Positions 1 through 10,355 of a stretch of 64,000 nt of DNA are shown here, piece after piece. Within the stretch, counting starts at the first letter, position 1. Every line of letters starts with the position of its first letter. Position numbers and translations under genes: made by a program. The notes under the pieces are model-generated. The model was not told the DNA's origin and searched no databases. It saw only the letters and a program-made list of their open reading frames with translations. The stretch is from Methylotetracoccus oryzae. GTDB taxonomy: Bacteria; Pseudomonadota; Gammaproteobacteria; Methylococcales; Methylococcaceae. The stretch spans positions 159,078 to 223,077 of the forward strand of contig NZ_SRSH01000007.1 of the NCBI RefSeq assembly GCF_006175985.1, given 5' to 3'.

Positions 1-1948
1 ATACCGGATTCGCGAGCCACTCCTCCATGGACCTGATGCGCCGCTGCAAGGTGCGGGCGTCCCCATAACCCTGACTGATCATCCACTGCAGCAGGACGAC
101 GTTGGAGCGCAGGTACTCTGCGATCGGCTCTTGGTTGAGGCGCACCGTACAAGCCGCCGCGGATCGCTCGGCTGAGGCGTCGGCCAATTCGAAGGCCTGT
201 TCGATCTTCAGGTCGGGCAAGCCCTCGATCTCGAGGATCCGCCCGTTGTAGACATTCTTCTTGCCCTTCTTCTCCACCGTCAGCAGACCCCGCTGCAGAG
301 CAGCATAAGGGATCGCATGCACCAGATCGCGGAGCGTGATTCCGGGTTGCATCGTGCCCTTGAAGCGCACCAGCACCGACTCGGGCATGTCCAGCGGCAT
401 GACACCCGTCGCGGCAGCGAAAGCCACGAGGCCCGAACCGGCCGGGAACGAAATGCCGATCGGGAAGCGCGTATGCGAGTCGCCCCCGGTGCCGACCGTA
501 TCGGGCAGCAGCATCCGGTTCAGCCAGGAATGGATGATCCCATCCCCGGGGCGCAGTGCAACCCCGCCGCGGTTCATGATGAAATCAGGTAAGGTGTGGT
601 GGGTCTGGACGTCGACCGGCTTCGGGTAGGCCGCCGTATGACAGAACGACTGCAGCACCAAGTCGGCCGAGAAACCGAGACAGGCCAGGTCCTTGAGTTC
701 ATCGCGCGTCATCGGACCCGTCGTGTCCTGCGAGCCCACCGTCGTCATGTGCGGTTCACAATAGGTCCCGGGGCGGACACCGGGCACACCGCAGGCTTTC
801 CCGATCATTTTCTGGGCCAGGGTATAACCTTTGCCGGAATCAGCGGCGGCAACAGGCCGCCGGAAGACCGGCGAGGTGACCAGTCCCATGGCCTTGCGAG
901 CGCGGTCCGTGAGCCCGCGACCGATGATCAGCGGTATACGCCCTCCGGCCCGGATCTCGTCGAGCAGGATCTCGGTTTTGAGTTTGAACGTGGTCACCAA
1001 CTCGTCGGTCAGATGCCGCTTGATCTGACCCTGATACGGGTAGATGTCGATGACGTCGCCAGTCGCGAGGTCGGTTACGTCGCACTCGATCGGCAGTGCT
1101 CCGGAATCTTCCATGGTGTTGAAAAAGATCGGTGCGATCTTGCCGCCGATACAGACACCGCCGGCTCTCTTGTTCGGTACGTGCGGGATATCGTCGCCCG
1201 TGTACCACAACAAGGAATTGGTCGCGGACTTACGCGACGAACCGGTGCCGACCACATCCCCGACGAAGGCCACCGGATGCCCCTTGGCCTTGAGGTCGGT
1301 GATTTGTTGCTCTGCGTTGACCACTCCCTCGCGTGGATTCTTCAGCATCGACTTCGCGTGCAGCGGGATGTCCGGTCGGGACCACGCATCGGTCGCCGGT
1401 GACAGATCGTCGGTATTGATCTCCCCGGGGACCTTGAACACGGTAACGGTCAGCTTCTCGGGGAGCGGCGCGCGCGCAGTGAACCAGTCCGCATCGGCCC
1501 AGGATTGCATCACAGCCCGGGCGTGGACGTTACCCCCGTCCGCCTTTTCCTGCACATCGTGAAAGGCATCGAACATCAACAGCGTGTGCGACAAGGCCTT
1601 GGCAGCCGCGCCCCCGAGTTCCGGATCGTCGAGCAACTCGATCAAGGGCGCCACGTTGTAACCCCCGAGCATGGTTCCGAGCCATTCCGTCGCCTGCAAC
1701 CGATCCAGGATGGGCGATACCACCTGTCCGCGAGCGACCGCAGCCAGAAAGCCCGCCTTGACATATGCCGCGTCGTCGACGCCAGCGGGCACGCGGTTGC
1801 TCAACAGATCCAGCAGAAACTCGGCCTCGCCTGCCGGGGGATTCCCGATCAATTCGACCAGAGCGGCCGTCTGCTCGGCCGTGAGCGGCTTCGGCACAAG
1901 CCCCATGGCCGCGCGCTCGGCGACCTGCTGGCGGTATTCTGTTAGCAT
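1..1948 (-). CDS. acnB: Aconitate hydratase B (bifunctional aconitase / 2-methylisocitrate dehydratase), C-terminus beyond window
   Basis: TCA-cycle enzyme interconverting citrate and isocitrate; AcnB enzymes can also act on 2-methylisocitrate. About 649 residues are visible, beginning [16 protein letters not shown] at the ATG at 1948, with an AGGGT ribosome site just upstream. The N-terminal helical HEAT-like region is followed by the swivel domain ([32 protein letters not shown]) and part of the catalytic core ([13 protein letters not shown]). This swivel-before-core order distinguishes AcnB from AcnA. The three cluster-ligating cysteines expected near residues 710-772 lie outside the window, so completeness cannot be judged. 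It is divergent from the deacetylase-like gene at 2061. A second, unrelated type of aconitase lies at 44984-46924. Confidence 0.96.
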   Translation of the reverse strand, partial: MLTEYRQQVAERAAMGLVPKPLTAEQTAALVELIGNPPAGEAEFLLDLLSNRVPAGVDDAAYVKAGFLAAVARGQVVSPILDRLQATEWLGTMLGGYNVAPLIELLDDPELGGAAAKALSHTLLMFDAFHDVQEKADGGNVHARAVMQSWADADWFTARAPLPEKLTVTVFKVPGEINTDDLSPATDAWSRPDIPLHAKSMLKNPREGVVNAEQQITDLKAKGHPVAFVGDVVGTGSSRKSATNSLLWYTGDDIPHVPNKRAGGVCIGGKIAPIFFNTMEDSGALPIECDVTDLATGDVIDIYPYQGQIKRHLTDELVTTFKLKTEILLDEIRAGGRIPLIIGRGLTDRARKAMGLVTSPVFRRPVAAADSGKGYTLAQKMIGKACGVPGVRPGTYCEPHMTTVGSQDTTGPMTRDELKDLACLGFSADLVLQSFCHTAAYPKPVDVQTHHTLPDFIMNRGGVALRPGDGIIHSWLNRMLLPDTVGTGGDSHTRFPIGISFPAGSGLVAFAAATGVMPLDMPESVLVRFKGTMQPGITLRDLVHAIPYAALQRGLLTVEKKGKKNVYNGRILEIEGLPDLKIEQAFELADASAERSAAACTVRLNQEPIAEYLRSNVVLLQWMISQGYGDARTLQRRIRSMEEWLANPV

Positions 1949-2002
1949 CGGATCTACCCTGCGAATGATGGTACGAGTAACGGCACGGTCCGGCTGGATC
2001 CC

Positions 2003-2025
2003 GACGGTGACCGTCAGCCATTATA
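2003..2025 (-). promoter_or_regulatory. Putative acnB promoter -10 with overlapping palindrome
   Basis: On the minus strand a perfect TATAAT (2020-2025) lies 72 bases before the acnB start. Four bases downstream is the 13-base palindrome GACGGTGACCGTC (2003-2015), which would cover the transcription start. No good -35 is visible; GTGAAA is the closest. The palindrome could be an operator, but the binding protein is unknown. Confidence 0.4.
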
Positions 2026-2060
2026 GGGGCGGACTCGTCCGATTTTCACGCTGAAACAGT

Positions 2061-2990
2061 ATGTCTACCTGGTATTACAGCCATCCCAGCTTCCTTCACC
2101 ATGACACGGGGCAGGGGCATCCGGAAAGCGTTCGGCGCCTGGAAGTCATCGAGCAGGCGCTGCGGGATCCGTGTTTCTCGGAACTGGTTCGGTGCGAGGC
2201 GCCCGCGGCGGCGCACGAGCAATTGCTGCGCGTTCACTCCGAAGCCCATATCAGCCGCGTGCTGGAAGCGATCCCGCGGCAGGGCCACGTGCATCTGGAT
2301 GCCGACACCGTGGTATCCCCGCGCTCTGGGGAAGCCGCCCTGCATGCAGCCGGGGCGGTTTGCGCCGCCGTCGGCGCCGTGACGACCGGGAAGGCACGCA
2401 ACGCGTTCTGCGCCGTGCGCCCGCCCGGACACCATGCGGAATCAGGTCGACCGATGGGGTTCTGTCTCTTCAATAATGTCGCCATCGCAGCGCGGCATGC
2501 CCAGCAGGCATATCGGCTCGCGAAAGTTGCCATCGTGGATTTCGACGTCCACCATGGAAACGGGACCCAGCAGATCTTTCAGAAGGATCCCACGGTGTTG
2601 TACGCGTCGACCCATCAGTACCCCTGGTATCCGGGAACGGGTGGAGCCGAGGAAATCGGCGTCGGCAATATCGTCAACGTGCCGCTGCGCGAAGGCACCG
2701 ATTCGAAGATCTTCAGAAGCGCGGTCGCGAGCCGCATTCTGCCGGCCGTCGATACGTTTCGGCCGGACCTCATCCTGATCTCGGCCGGGTTCGATGCCCA
2801 CCGCGACGATCCGCTGGCCGCGCTCGATCTGGTCGAGGAAGACTTCGCATGGATCACCAATGAGCTTAAAGAGATTGCGGAGCGGCATGCCCACGGCCGC
2901 ATCGTCTCGGCGCTGGAAGGCGGTTATGCGCTCGAAGCACTCAGCCGGAGCGTTACCGCACATGTCCGCGCCCTGATGGCAACGCCCTGA
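2061..2990 (+). CDS. Histone deacetylase family amidohydrolase (HDAC-like zinc enzyme)
   Basis: A 309-residue arginase/deacetylase-fold protein expected to hydrolyse an acetyl-amide (an acetyl-lysine or acetylpolyamine-type substrate) with a single zinc. Visible family residues are His124-His125 (PPGHHAE), the zinc ligands Asp162 and His164 in DFDVHHGNG, Asp245 in SAGFDAH, and the transition-state tyrosine in EGGYALE near the C-terminus. No signal peptide, so cytoplasmic. The ATG at 2061 gives the usual family N-terminus ([18 protein letters not shown]). It stands alone on the plus strand between acnB and ugd. The exact substrate cannot be told from sequence; agmatine/putrescine genes at 41.8-43.8 kb are too far away to be evidence for a polyamine role. 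Confidence 0.92.
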   Translation: MSTWYYSHPSFLHHDTGQGHPESVRRLEVIEQALRDPCFSELVRCEAPAAAHEQLLRVHSEAHISRVLEAIPRQGHVHLDADTVVSPRSGEAALHAAGAVCAAVGAVTTGKARNAFCAVRPPGHHAESGRPMGFCLFNNVAIAARHAQQAYRLAKVAIVDFDVHHGNGTQQIFQKDPTVLYASTHQYPWYPGTGGAEEIGVGNIVNVPLREGTDSKIFRSAVASRILPAVDTFRPDLILISAGFDAHRDDPLAALDLVEEDFAWITNELKEIAERHAHGRIVSALEGGYALEALSRSVTAHVRALMATP

Positions 2991-3201
2991 GCCACCAACG
3001 GGACTGGCCTGTGCGAACTGAACAGCAGCGATCCGCGAGGGATATTCTCGCTACAAGGCCCGCCCCGGCTGGCTCGTGGCCCTTACGGCCGATGTCGATC
3101 TCGCGGGAGACCTCCATACGGTGCGCTGGCCGCGATCGCGCGATTCGGCGTGTACCTCCACCGAGGCGAGGGCAACGCCAGATTGGTAGAGATACATGGT
3201 C

Positions 3202-4536
3202 CTAGCGGGGTGATGTCCCGCGCCCGATCCCGTAGTAGGTGAATCCCAGCGCCTTCATCCGTTGCGGGTCGTACAGATTGCGCCCGTCGAAGATGACGGG
3301 CGCCGCGAGAACCGTCTTGAGGCGCTCGAAGTCCGGGCTTCGGAACACGTTCCACTCGGTCACGACGACCAGCGCATCGGCTCCGTCCAGCGTGGACTCC
3401 AGCGTTTCGCAGAGTGTCAGATCCCGACGCTGGCCATAGATCCGTGCTGCTTCCTCCATCGCGACGGGATCGAAAGCCCGCACCGCCGCCCCGGCCTCCC
3501 AAAGGGCTTCCATGAGCACACGGCTCGGCGCTTCGCGCATGTCGTCGGTGTTCGGCTTGAACGCCAGCCCCCAAACCGCGAACGTTTTTCCGCCAAGCGC
3601 CCCGTCATAGTGAGCACGAATCTTTTCGAACAACTTCAACTTTTGGCGGTCGTTGACGTCTTCGACCGCTTTCAGTAGCTGCGCCGAGTACTGCACATCC
3701 CGGGCCGTCCGCTCCAGAGCCTTGACATCCTTTGGGAAACAGGAGCCGCCGTAACCGCATCCGGGGTAGATGAAGTGATAGCCGATGCGCGGATCGGACC
3801 CGATACCGACCCTCACCTTCTCGATGTCCGCACCGAGACATTCGGCCAGATTCGCCAATTCGTTCATGAAACTGATTTTCGTCGCCAGCATCGCATTGGC
3901 GGCGTACTTGGTCAGCTCCGCGGAACGCACATCCATCCCGACCATACGGTCATGGTTGCGGTTGAAGGGCGCGTAGAGCGCCCGTAGCAACTCGAAAGTG
4001 CGCGGATTGTCGGCCCCGACAACGATCCGATCGGGCTTCATGAAGTCATCGATCGCGGCACCTTCCTTCAGGAATTCGGGATTTGATACCACATCGAACT
4101 CGACCGCATCGCCCCGCTTCTCCAACTCGCCCGCGATCGCGTTCCGCACCTTGTCGGCCGTTCCGACGGGCACGGTCGACTTGTTGACGACCACGCGGTA
4201 CTCCTGCAACCGCGCACCGATGCTGCGTGCGACGGCCAGCACGTACTGCAGGTCGGCCGAACCGTCTTCATCGGGAGGCGTGCCAACCGCAATAAACTGG
4301 AACAACCCGTGAGCGACGGCCGCGTCGACATCGGTCGTGAAACTCAACCGTTTCTGCGCCATGTTCCGCGCGATGACGGCATCCAGACCCGGCTCATGGA
4401 TCGGCACGACGCCTCGGTTCAGTCCATCGATCTTTTCCTGGCTGATATCGATGCACAGGACGTCGTTGCCCACCTCGGCCAGGCAGGCGCCCGTCACCAA
4501 ACCGACATAGCCGGACCCAAAAACCGTGACGTTCAT
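3202..4536 (-). CDS. ugd: UDP-glucose 6-dehydrogenase
   Basis: Oxidises UDP-glucose to UDP-glucuronate with two NAD+, supplying precursor for surface polysaccharide. The 444-residue protein starts with the Rossmann signature [16 protein letters not shown]. It carries NKSTVPVGT (119-127), the linker [17 protein letters not shown], and the catalytic cysteine Cys266 in [12 protein letters not shown]. An upstream in-frame start (4572) exists, but the ATG at 4536 is preceded by AGGAG at good spacing and matches the family N-terminus. It is last in the minus-strand series behind metZ, separated by about 50 bases, and faces the deacetylase gene convergently across about 210 bases in which I see no gene or clear terminator. 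Confidence 0.95.
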   Translation of the reverse strand: MNVTVFGSGYVGLVTGACLAEVGNDVLCIDISQEKIDGLNRGVVPIHEPGLDAVIARNMAQKRLSFTTDVDAAVAHGLFQFIAVGTPPDEDGSADLQYVLAVARSIGARLQEYRVVVNKSTVPVGTADKVRNAIAGELEKRGDAVEFDVVSNPEFLKEGAAIDDFMKPDRIVVGADNPRTFELLRALYAPFNRNHDRMVGMDVRSAELTKYAANAMLATKISFMNELANLAECLGADIEKVRVGIGSDPRIGYHFIYPGCGYGGSCFPKDVKALERTARDVQYSAQLLKAVEDVNDRQKLKLFEKIRAHYDGALGGKTFAVWGLAFKPNTDDMREAPSRVLMEALWEAGAAVRAFDPVAMEEAARIYGQRRDLTLCETLESTLDGADALVVVTEWNVFRSPDFERLKTVLAAPVIFDGRNLYDPQRMKALGFTYYGIGRGTSPR

Positions 4537-4587
4537 GTCACCTCTCCTTTTGGTTGAGTGAAAGACGCTCAAAGCACGGGAGTGTGG

Positions 4588-5775
4588 TCAGGACTCAAGC
4601 CCCCGAGCCAGATCCCTTTGAATGTCGGCGGTATCCTCAAGTCCAACGGCCACACGAACCAAACCGGAGCCGATGCCCGCGGCGGTTCTCTCAGGCTCCG
4701 ACAGCCGGCCATGAGTGGTCGTCGCCGGGTGGGTGATGGTGGTCTTGACATCCCCGAGATTCGCCGTAATCGATACGAGGCGCGTCCCGTCGATGACCCG
4801 CCAAGCGGCTTCCTGCCCTCCCCTGACATCGAAACTCACAATGCCGCCACCGGCGACCTGCTGCTGCTGAGCCAGACGGTGCTGGGGATGTGACTCCAGC
4901 CCCGGATAGTAGACCCGATCGACCCAGGATCGGGTCTCGAGCCAGCGCGCCAAGCGCAGCGCACGTTCGGAGTGAGCCAACATGCGCAAGGACAGCGTCT
5001 CAAGACCCTTCAGAAAGACCCAGGCATTGAACGGGCTCATGGCCGGTCCCCCGGTGCGGGAGAACGGGTAGATTTCGCCATCCAGTAGCGCCTGCGAACC
5101 GACGATGGCACCGCCAATACAGCGGCCCTGACCGTCAAGGTACTTGGTCGCGGAATGAATGACGATATCGGCCCCCAGATCGAGCGGTCGCTGCAAAGCG
5201 GGCGTACAGAAGCAGTTGTCGACGATCAGCAGCGCTCCGCGGTCATGGGCGAGCGCGGCAAGACGCGTGATGTCCACGATTTCCGTCAGCGGATTGGAGG
5301 GCGTCTCGACGAACAGGAACCGGGTTTCGTTCCGGATCGCCGCCTGCCAGCCAGCATAGTCCGTCAGGTCGACGAAGCTCGTCGCCACACCGAACTTTTC
5401 GAGATAATTCCGAAACAGCAGCGTCGTGTTCCCGAACACGCCGCGGGAACAGACCACGTGATCCCCGCTCTTCAATAGCGCAAAGGCCACGGAAGCGATC
5501 GCCGCCATACCGGAGGCTGTCGCGATACATCGCTCTCCCCCCTCCAGCATCGCCAAGCGTTGCTCGAAGGCGCGCACGGTCGGGTTCGTGAAGCGCGAAT
5601 AGATGTTCCCAGGTTCCTTACCGCTGAAACGCGCCGCGGCTTCGGCGGCACTGCGGAAAACGTAGCTCGAGGTCGCAAAGATCGGATCACTGTGTTCCTG
5701 TTCTGCAGTCCGGCTTTGACCGGCCCGGATCGCCAGCGTCGTCAGCGCGCACTCGCTCCAGTCGAAATCACTCAT
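4588..5775 (-). CDS. metZ: O-succinylhomoserine sulfhydrylase
   Basis: PLP enzyme that makes homocysteine from O-succinylhomoserine and sulfide, i.e. direct sulfhydrylation in methionine synthesis. It has 395 residues of the Cys/Met metabolism fold. Lys211 in HSATKYLDGQGR is the expected Schiff-base lysine, with the phosphate-binding SGMAAI (88-93) and YSRFTNPT (59-66). The metZ call rather than cystathionine synthase rests on the sequence style and on the conserved location directly downstream of purF, as in Pseudomonas. The gap to the purF stop is about 33 bases, so co-transcription with dedD-cvpA-purF is likely. Confidence 0.93.
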   Translation of the reverse strand: MSDFDWSECALTTLAIRAGQSRTAEQEHSDPIFATSSYVFRSAAEAAARFSGKEPGNIYSRFTNPTVRAFEQRLAMLEGGERCIATASGMAAIASVAFALLKSGDHVVCSRGVFGNTTLLFRNYLEKFGVATSFVDLTDYAGWQAAIRNETRFLFVETPSNPLTEIVDITRLAALAHDRGALLIVDNCFCTPALQRPLDLGADIVIHSATKYLDGQGRCIGGAIVGSQALLDGEIYPFSRTGGPAMSPFNAWVFLKGLETLSLRMLAHSERALRLARWLETRSWVDRVYYPGLESHPQHRLAQQQQVAGGGIVSFDVRGGQEAAWRVIDGTRLVSITANLGDVKTTITHPATTTHGRLSEPERTAAGIGSGLVRVAVGLEDTADIQRDLARGLES

Positions 5776-5808
5776 GCTGGCCCTGCCCCGAATCCCTGCA
5801 TTGACGGA

Positions 5809-7320
5809 TCAAACCGTGTTGTACATCTCGATGATCGAGGTTTCCGATTCGCGCGCGCGTTTGGCGTGATCGGAGCGATCCTCACCCAGACGGTCCAGAT
5901 AATCCTGGTTCACGTCCCCCGTCACGTACTCGTTGTTGAAGCACGATGTGTCGAAGCGGTGAATCTCCGGGTTACCCCGATGCACCGCATCGATCAGATC
6001 GTCCAGGTCCTGATAGATCAGCCAGTCAGCGCCGAGCGCCTCCTGCACCTCGTCGTCGGTACGATCGTGTGCGATCAACTCGTGAGCGGCCGGCATGTCG
6101 ATGCCGTAGACGTTAGGAAAACGCACCGGTGGCGAGGCGGAAGCAAAGTAGACTTTCCGGGCACCGGCGTCGCGCGCCATCTGTATGATCTGCATCGAGG
6201 TCGTGCCCCGCACGATGGAATCGTCGACGAGCAGCACGTTCTTGCCACGAAACTCCAGGTCGATCGCATTCAGCTTTTGCCGGACCGATTTGCTGCGCTG
6301 TTGTTGTCCGGGCATGATGAAGGTCCGACCGATATACCGGTTCTTGACGAAACCTTCGCGGTACTTGACACCGATCCGGTTGGCCAGTTGCAACGCGGAC
6401 GTACGGCTCGTATCCGGAATCGGGATGACCACGTCGATGTCATGATCGGGGCGTTCCCGCAGCAGCTTGTCGGCGAGCTTGTCGCCCATCCTCAGACGCG
6501 CCTTGTAGACCGAGATATTGTCGATGATCGAGTCGGGACGCGCAAAATAGACATACTCGAAGATGCACGGCGAGTGCCAAACATGCTCGGCGCATTGACG
6601 TGTGTGGAGGACGCCATCGTTATCGATCAGCACGACTTCACCCGGAGCGACATCGCGTATCAGCTTGAACCCAAGCACATCCAGCGCGACGCTCTCCGAC
6701 GCGATCGCATAGTCCTTGCGACCGTGCCCGATGGCGCGCTCACCGAATACCAGCGGCCTGATCCCATAGGGATCACGAAAACCGAAGACACCGATGCCGG
6801 TGACCATCATGACGACAGAATAGGCTCCGCGGCAGCGACGGTGTACCCCCGCTACCGCCTTGAAGATATCCTCGGCATTGATCTGCAGCTTTCCCAGCTC
6901 TTGTAATTCGTGGGCGAAGACGTTAAGCAGCACTTCCGAATCAGAGTCGGTGTTGATGTGCCGCTGATCCTGCACGAATAGCTCCCGCTTCAAGACCTCG
7001 GCATTTGTCAGGTTGCCATTGTGCGCCAGCGAGATGCCATAGGGAGAATTTACATAAAAGGGCTGGGCCTCGGCCGAGCTGGTGCAGCCTGCGGTCGGAT
7101 AGCGCACGTGTCCGATGCCCATCGTTCCACGCAGCGTCAGCATGTGGCGCGCATGGAACACGTCCCGGACCAGGCCGCTTTCCTTGCGCAGGTAGAGGCG
7201 ATCATGCTCGCAGGTCACGATGCCGGCGGCATCCTGACCCCGGTGCTGCAACACCGTCAGCGCCTCGTAGAGTTCCTGGTTGACCTCGCCATGGGAAACC
7301 ATACCGACTACGCCACACAT
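5809..7320 (-). CDS. purF: Amidophosphoribosyltransferase
   Basis: First committed step of purine synthesis: PRPP plus glutamine gives phosphoribosylamine. The 503-residue protein begins MCGVVGMV, so Cys2 is the N-terminal glutaminase nucleophile once Met1 is removed. The class II glutaminase domain covers roughly residues 2-230, including [11 protein letters not shown] and the HNGNLTN oxyanion motif. The phosphoribosyltransferase half carries [16 protein letters not shown] and the PRPP loop [13 protein letters not shown]. It lies 28 bases after cvpA and before metZ, the standard gammaproteobacterial arrangement. Confidence 0.97.
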   Translation of the reverse strand: MCGVVGMVSHGEVNQELYEALTVLQHRGQDAAGIVTCEHDRLYLRKESGLVRDVFHARHMLTLRGTMGIGHVRYPTAGCTSSAEAQPFYVNSPYGISLAHNGNLTNAEVLKRELFVQDQRHINTDSDSEVLLNVFAHELQELGKLQINAEDIFKAVAGVHRRCRGAYSVVMMVTGIGVFGFRDPYGIRPLVFGERAIGHGRKDYAIASESVALDVLGFKLIRDVAPGEVVLIDNDGVLHTRQCAEHVWHSPCIFEYVYFARPDSIIDNISVYKARLRMGDKLADKLLRERPDHDIDVVIPIPDTSRTSALQLANRIGVKYREGFVKNRYIGRTFIMPGQQQRSKSVRQKLNAIDLEFRGKNVLLVDDSIVRGTTSMQIIQMARDAGARKVYFASASPPVRFPNVYGIDMPAAHELIAHDRTDDEVQEALGADWLIYQDLDDLIDAVHRGNPEIHRFDTSCFNNEYVTGDVNQDYLDRLGEDRSDHAKRARESETSIIEMYNTV

Positions 7321-7348
7321 AACTTCGTACTCCGGATTCAGTGAGCCG

Positions 7349-7846
7349 TCAGTGATAGTTCAAATTGCTCAGCCAACTGGCCGGCATCCTGTCTCGTATC
7401 CACAGCGCTGCCTTCTCGAACGGGGGAATGAGTGTTGCCTCTTTCCACCAGATTGCACGCGGCGCGGGCGTCAGACCCCCGACCAGAACCAGCAAAGCCA
7501 CCAGGATACCGCCGCGGAACACCCCAAAGATGAGACCGACAATACGGTCCGTCCCCGAGAGCCCGGTTCCGGAGAGGATTCCGGCGAGCAGACTGCCAAT
7601 CAGAGCGCCCAGGATCAGCACTACAAACAGGATCAGACAAAAAGCGGCGGCCTTGCGCAGTGGGGCTGCTTCGATCAAGTGCTGGAGATACACCGCCGCT
7701 TGATCACTGAAATGCACCGCCAGTGTAACGGCCGCCACCCAGGCGACCAGCGAAAAGATCTCCCGGACGAACCCCCTCATCAGGCCGAGCAAGCCTGAAA
7801 TGACGAGTATGCCGAGGATCACATAGTCGGCCCAAGTGAAATGCAT
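7349..7846 (-). CDS. cvpA: CvpA family membrane protein
   Basis: A 165-residue inner-membrane protein with about four hydrophobic helices: [21 protein letters not shown] at the N-terminus, [36 protein letters not shown], and [20 protein letters not shown]. Family members were named for a requirement in colicin V production in E. coli and are linked to envelope maintenance; the biochemical role is not settled. The genomic position between the SPOR gene and purF is conserved across gammaproteobacteria and supports the call. The ATG at 7846 gives the canonical family N-terminus. Confidence 0.93.
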   Translation of the reverse strand: MHFTWADYVILGILVISGLLGLMRGFVREIFSLVAWVAAVTLAVHFSDQAAVYLQHLIEAAPLRKAAAFCLILFVVLILGALIGSLLAGILSGTGLSGTDRIVGLIFGVFRGGILVALLVLVGGLTPAPRAIWWKEATLIPPFEKAALWIRDRMPASWLSNLNYH

Positions 7847-7925
7847 GACCGGCGCCAGACCTAGTCGCGGGCCAAACCCATCGTGCCGCTACCGATAGCG
7901 GCAAAGGCAAACCCTGCGGATCTGA

Positions 7926-9077
7926 TCATTTGCGGCCGCTAACCGTTCCGCTCATGCCTACCGACGATTCGAGACGCTTGCGGGCCTGCTCGGCACGTCC
8001 CTTGTCCGGCTCAGGGCCCACCGACACCCGGTAGTTGACGCCCCCGGCTCCCGGAACGGTCTCTACGAAAGCATCGAACTTGTTCTTGCGCAACTTCTCT
8101 GCCAATGCCCTGGCGCTCGCTTCACTGGTGAAGCTTGAGGTCTGGACGACCCAGCGTGTTGGAGCATCCTCGCCCTTCGGTTTCCGGGCCACCATCGACT
8201 TGGCCTGGGCGGGCGCCTTCGCGGACTGAGTAATCACAGAACCCGGAGCTGCGCCCTCGCCAGTGCCGGCCTCTGCGACGGTCGTCGACGATTTACCTGC
8301 GACGTCGACCTTCTTCTTCTGAGGCGGCGCCGGGCTCGTCGCTTTCGAGGGTGCGGCGGCCTTCGCCGGCTCACTGGTCTTTACCGCCGCTTTCTTCTCC
8401 TCCCGCCGCGCCGTTCCGCCGGTGGCGGCAGGCTTGGTCGCCGGATGGGACGCAGCCGGTGGCGTGGCAGATGGTGTCGCCTTGGCCGCGGTCGGCTTCT
8501 TGGCAACCTCGGCCGATGCTTTAGGATGCGTGGGAGCCGCCTTGCCAGCGGCGGGCTGAGCTTTGACCGGCCGGTCCTCATCCGGCACCTTCGCTACGGC
8601 ACCATGCGACAGGTCAGTGCCGGGCGCAGCGCCCGCCGGCTTCTTCTTTGCCGAGGATTTCTCAACAGCAGGGGGTAGAGGCGCGACGCTGCGAGCCCCC
8701 TGTCCCAGCGGGCTGTCAGGTGTTGGGACTTCAACGGTCCCGGCGCCCTCGTCTTCCAAATATTCGGATTGTTGCTCTGGACTCGATGCCGTTGACGGCT
8801 CATCCCTCCGTGGGGCAGCGGTCACGGGCTCCGCGCCGGTCGAATCGGTGAGGGGGATGATTTTATAGCCATCACCCTCGACGGATGGCTCGCTAACGCC
8901 GGCCACAGGCTCAACGACCTCGGTGAGCGGAGGCGGCGACTGCGCGGCCGTTCCGCCAACGGCTTCCGTACTCGGATCTGGCGCTGCGTCGAACAACAAG
9001 GGAACGAACAGCACGATCAGCGCGACGATGATCGTCGCCCCGATCAGCCGCTGTTTCAATTGATCATCCAATGGCAT
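7926..9077 (-). CDS. SPOR domain protein, DedD-like cell-division factor
   Basis: 383 residues in bitopic membrane topology: a short cytoplasmic start (MPLDDQLKQRLIGA), one transmembrane helix (TIIVALIVLFVPLLF, about 14-28), a long Ala/Pro/Lys/Thr-rich low-complexity periplasmic linker (about 40-305), and a C-terminal SPOR domain (WVVQTSSFTSEASARALAEKL to the end). SPOR domains bind septal peptidoglycan lacking stem peptides, and DedD helps divisome constriction in E. coli. The start codon abuts the folC stop (TGA then ATG), indicating translational coupling. The linker is unusually long compared with E. coli DedD (about 220 residues). Confidence 0.88.
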   Translation of the reverse strand: MPLDDQLKQRLIGATIIVALIVLFVPLLFDAAPDPSTEAVGGTAAQSPPPLTEVVEPVAGVSEPSVEGDGYKIIPLTDSTGAEPVTAAPRRDEPSTASSPEQQSEYLEDEGAGTVEVPTPDSPLGQGARSVAPLPPAVEKSSAKKKPAGAAPGTDLSHGAVAKVPDEDRPVKAQPAAGKAAPTHPKASAEVAKKPTAAKATPSATPPAASHPATKPAATGGTARREEKKAAVKTSEPAKAAAPSKATSPAPPQKKKVDVAGKSSTTVAEAGTGEGAAPGSVITQSAKAPAQAKSMVARKPKGEDAPTRWVVQTSSFTSEASARALAEKLRKNKFDAFVETVPGAGGVNYRVSVGPEPDKGRAEQARKRLESSVGMSGTVSGRK

Positions 9078-10352
9078 TCACCCAATCGATCGGCCGTCTT
9101 GAGCAAGGTACTCGGCAATCAGAAAAAAGGAACCGAACACGACAATCGGATCTCCGGCAGCCGCTTCGGCACGTGCTGCCGCGACGGCATCGCTGACCCG
9201 GCTGAACCCACATTCTACCCTCTCCACGCCAGAACTTCTAAGCACATCCCTTAGTTGCTCCGGGGTCGCGGCGCGCGGCACTTGCAGGCGCGGGAGATAC
9301 CAGGCAGTGATCAGGTCCTTCATCTGCGTCACCACGCCGATCTGGTCCTTGTCGCGCATCAAGGCGAAGACTGCATGTAAGCGCCTCGCGGGAAAGTGCT
9401 CCCGCAGTTGCGCCGCGAGTACACCGACGGCCTGAACGTTGTGAGCAACGTCCATCACAATCGGATTGTCACCGGGAACCACCTGAAACCGGCCGCAAAG
9501 GCGAGCCTCCGATAGGCCTGCCCGGATAGCCGACTCGGTGACCGGCAGGAGCCCCGCGATCAGATCGATGGCCTGCAACGCTCCGGCCGCATTTCGGAGT
9601 TGATGGGTGCCACCGAGAGGCGGCAGCGGAAGATCGTCCACCCGCACCGTACGGCTGCGCCACGACCAACCGGCAGAGGCTTCGCGAAAATCAAAGTCCC
9701 TCCCGATGACTCGCAAGTCGACAGAGAGACGGTCGGCATGAGCCAGCATCGATTCGGGTGGCTCGGGATCGGCAATCACTGCCGGACGACCGTGCCGCAT
9801 CACGCCGGCCTTTTCCAGGCCGATCGCCTCGCGGGAGTCGCCGAGCCATTCCTCATGGTCGATACCGATGCTGGTCACCAGAACCACGTCGGCGTCGATG
9901 ATGTTCACGGCATCCAGGCGCCCCCCAAGGCCCACCTCGAGCACCTGAACGTCGACGCGTTCGCGAGCGAAAATGTCGAGAGCCGCAAGGGTCCCGAACT
10001 CGAAGAAGCTCAGTGTGGTATCGCCGCGCGCATCATCGATGTCCGCGAACGCGCGGCAGATGGTGACGTCCCCAACCGCTTCGCCGTCGATACATATGCG
10101 CTCGTTATAACGCAACAGGTGGGGCGACGTGTAACTTCCGACTCGGTAGCCTTGAGCCCGCAGTATGGCGGACAAATAGGCTACGGATGAGCCCTTCCCG
10201 TTCGTTCCCGCAACGGTGATAGTTGCCGGAGCCGGCCCCGGCGCAGCGAGGCGTCGATGCACGGACTCGACGCGGTCGAGGCCCAGGTCGATGGTGCGCG
10301 GATGCAGCGTCTCCTGCCAGGCCAACCAGTCAGCCAGCCTCCCGAAACGCAT
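9078..10352 (-). CDS. folC: Bifunctional dihydrofolate synthase / folylpolyglutamate synthase
   Basis: ATP-dependent ligase that adds glutamate to dihydropteroate and then to folates. It has 424 residues, with the Mur-ligase P-loop VAGTNGKGSSVAYL at about 47-60, the folate-binding region SPHLLRYNERI, and the DVAHN motif of the C-terminal domain. It sits three bases downstream of accD and directly abuts the SPOR gene, consistent with the conserved accD-folC-dedD-cvpA-purF operon. Start ATG at 10352 (MRFGRLADWLAWQETLHPRTIDLGLDRV) is the usual family beginning. Confidence 0.95.
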   Translation of the reverse strand: MRFGRLADWLAWQETLHPRTIDLGLDRVESVHRRLAAPGPAPATITVAGTNGKGSSVAYLSAILRAQGYRVGSYTSPHLLRYNERICIDGEAVGDVTICRAFADIDDARGDTTLSFFEFGTLAALDIFARERVDVQVLEVGLGGRLDAVNIIDADVVLVTSIGIDHEEWLGDSREAIGLEKAGVMRHGRPAVIADPEPPESMLAHADRLSVDLRVIGRDFDFREASAGWSWRSRTVRVDDLPLPPLGGTHQLRNAAGALQAIDLIAGLLPVTESAIRAGLSEARLCGRFQVVPGDNPIVMDVAHNVQAVGVLAAQLREHFPARRLHAVFALMRDKDQIGVVTQMKDLITAWYLPRLQVPRAATPEQLRDVLRSSGVERVECGFSRVSDAVAAARAEAAAGDPIVVFGSFFLIAEYLAQDGRSIG

Positions 10353-10355
10353 TGT

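Noticed and set aside
596..1402. 268-codon plus-strand frame at the left edge
   Set aside because: Antisense to acnB, whose own frame shows all family motifs.
2991..3201. Possible small gene between the deacetylase gene and ugd
   Set aside because: Short frames exist but none has a ribosome site or family resemblance.
7926..8800. Repeat-like A/P/K/T-rich tract suggesting a tandem repeat
   Set aside because: It is the low-complexity linker of the SPOR protein with no exact repeat unit.
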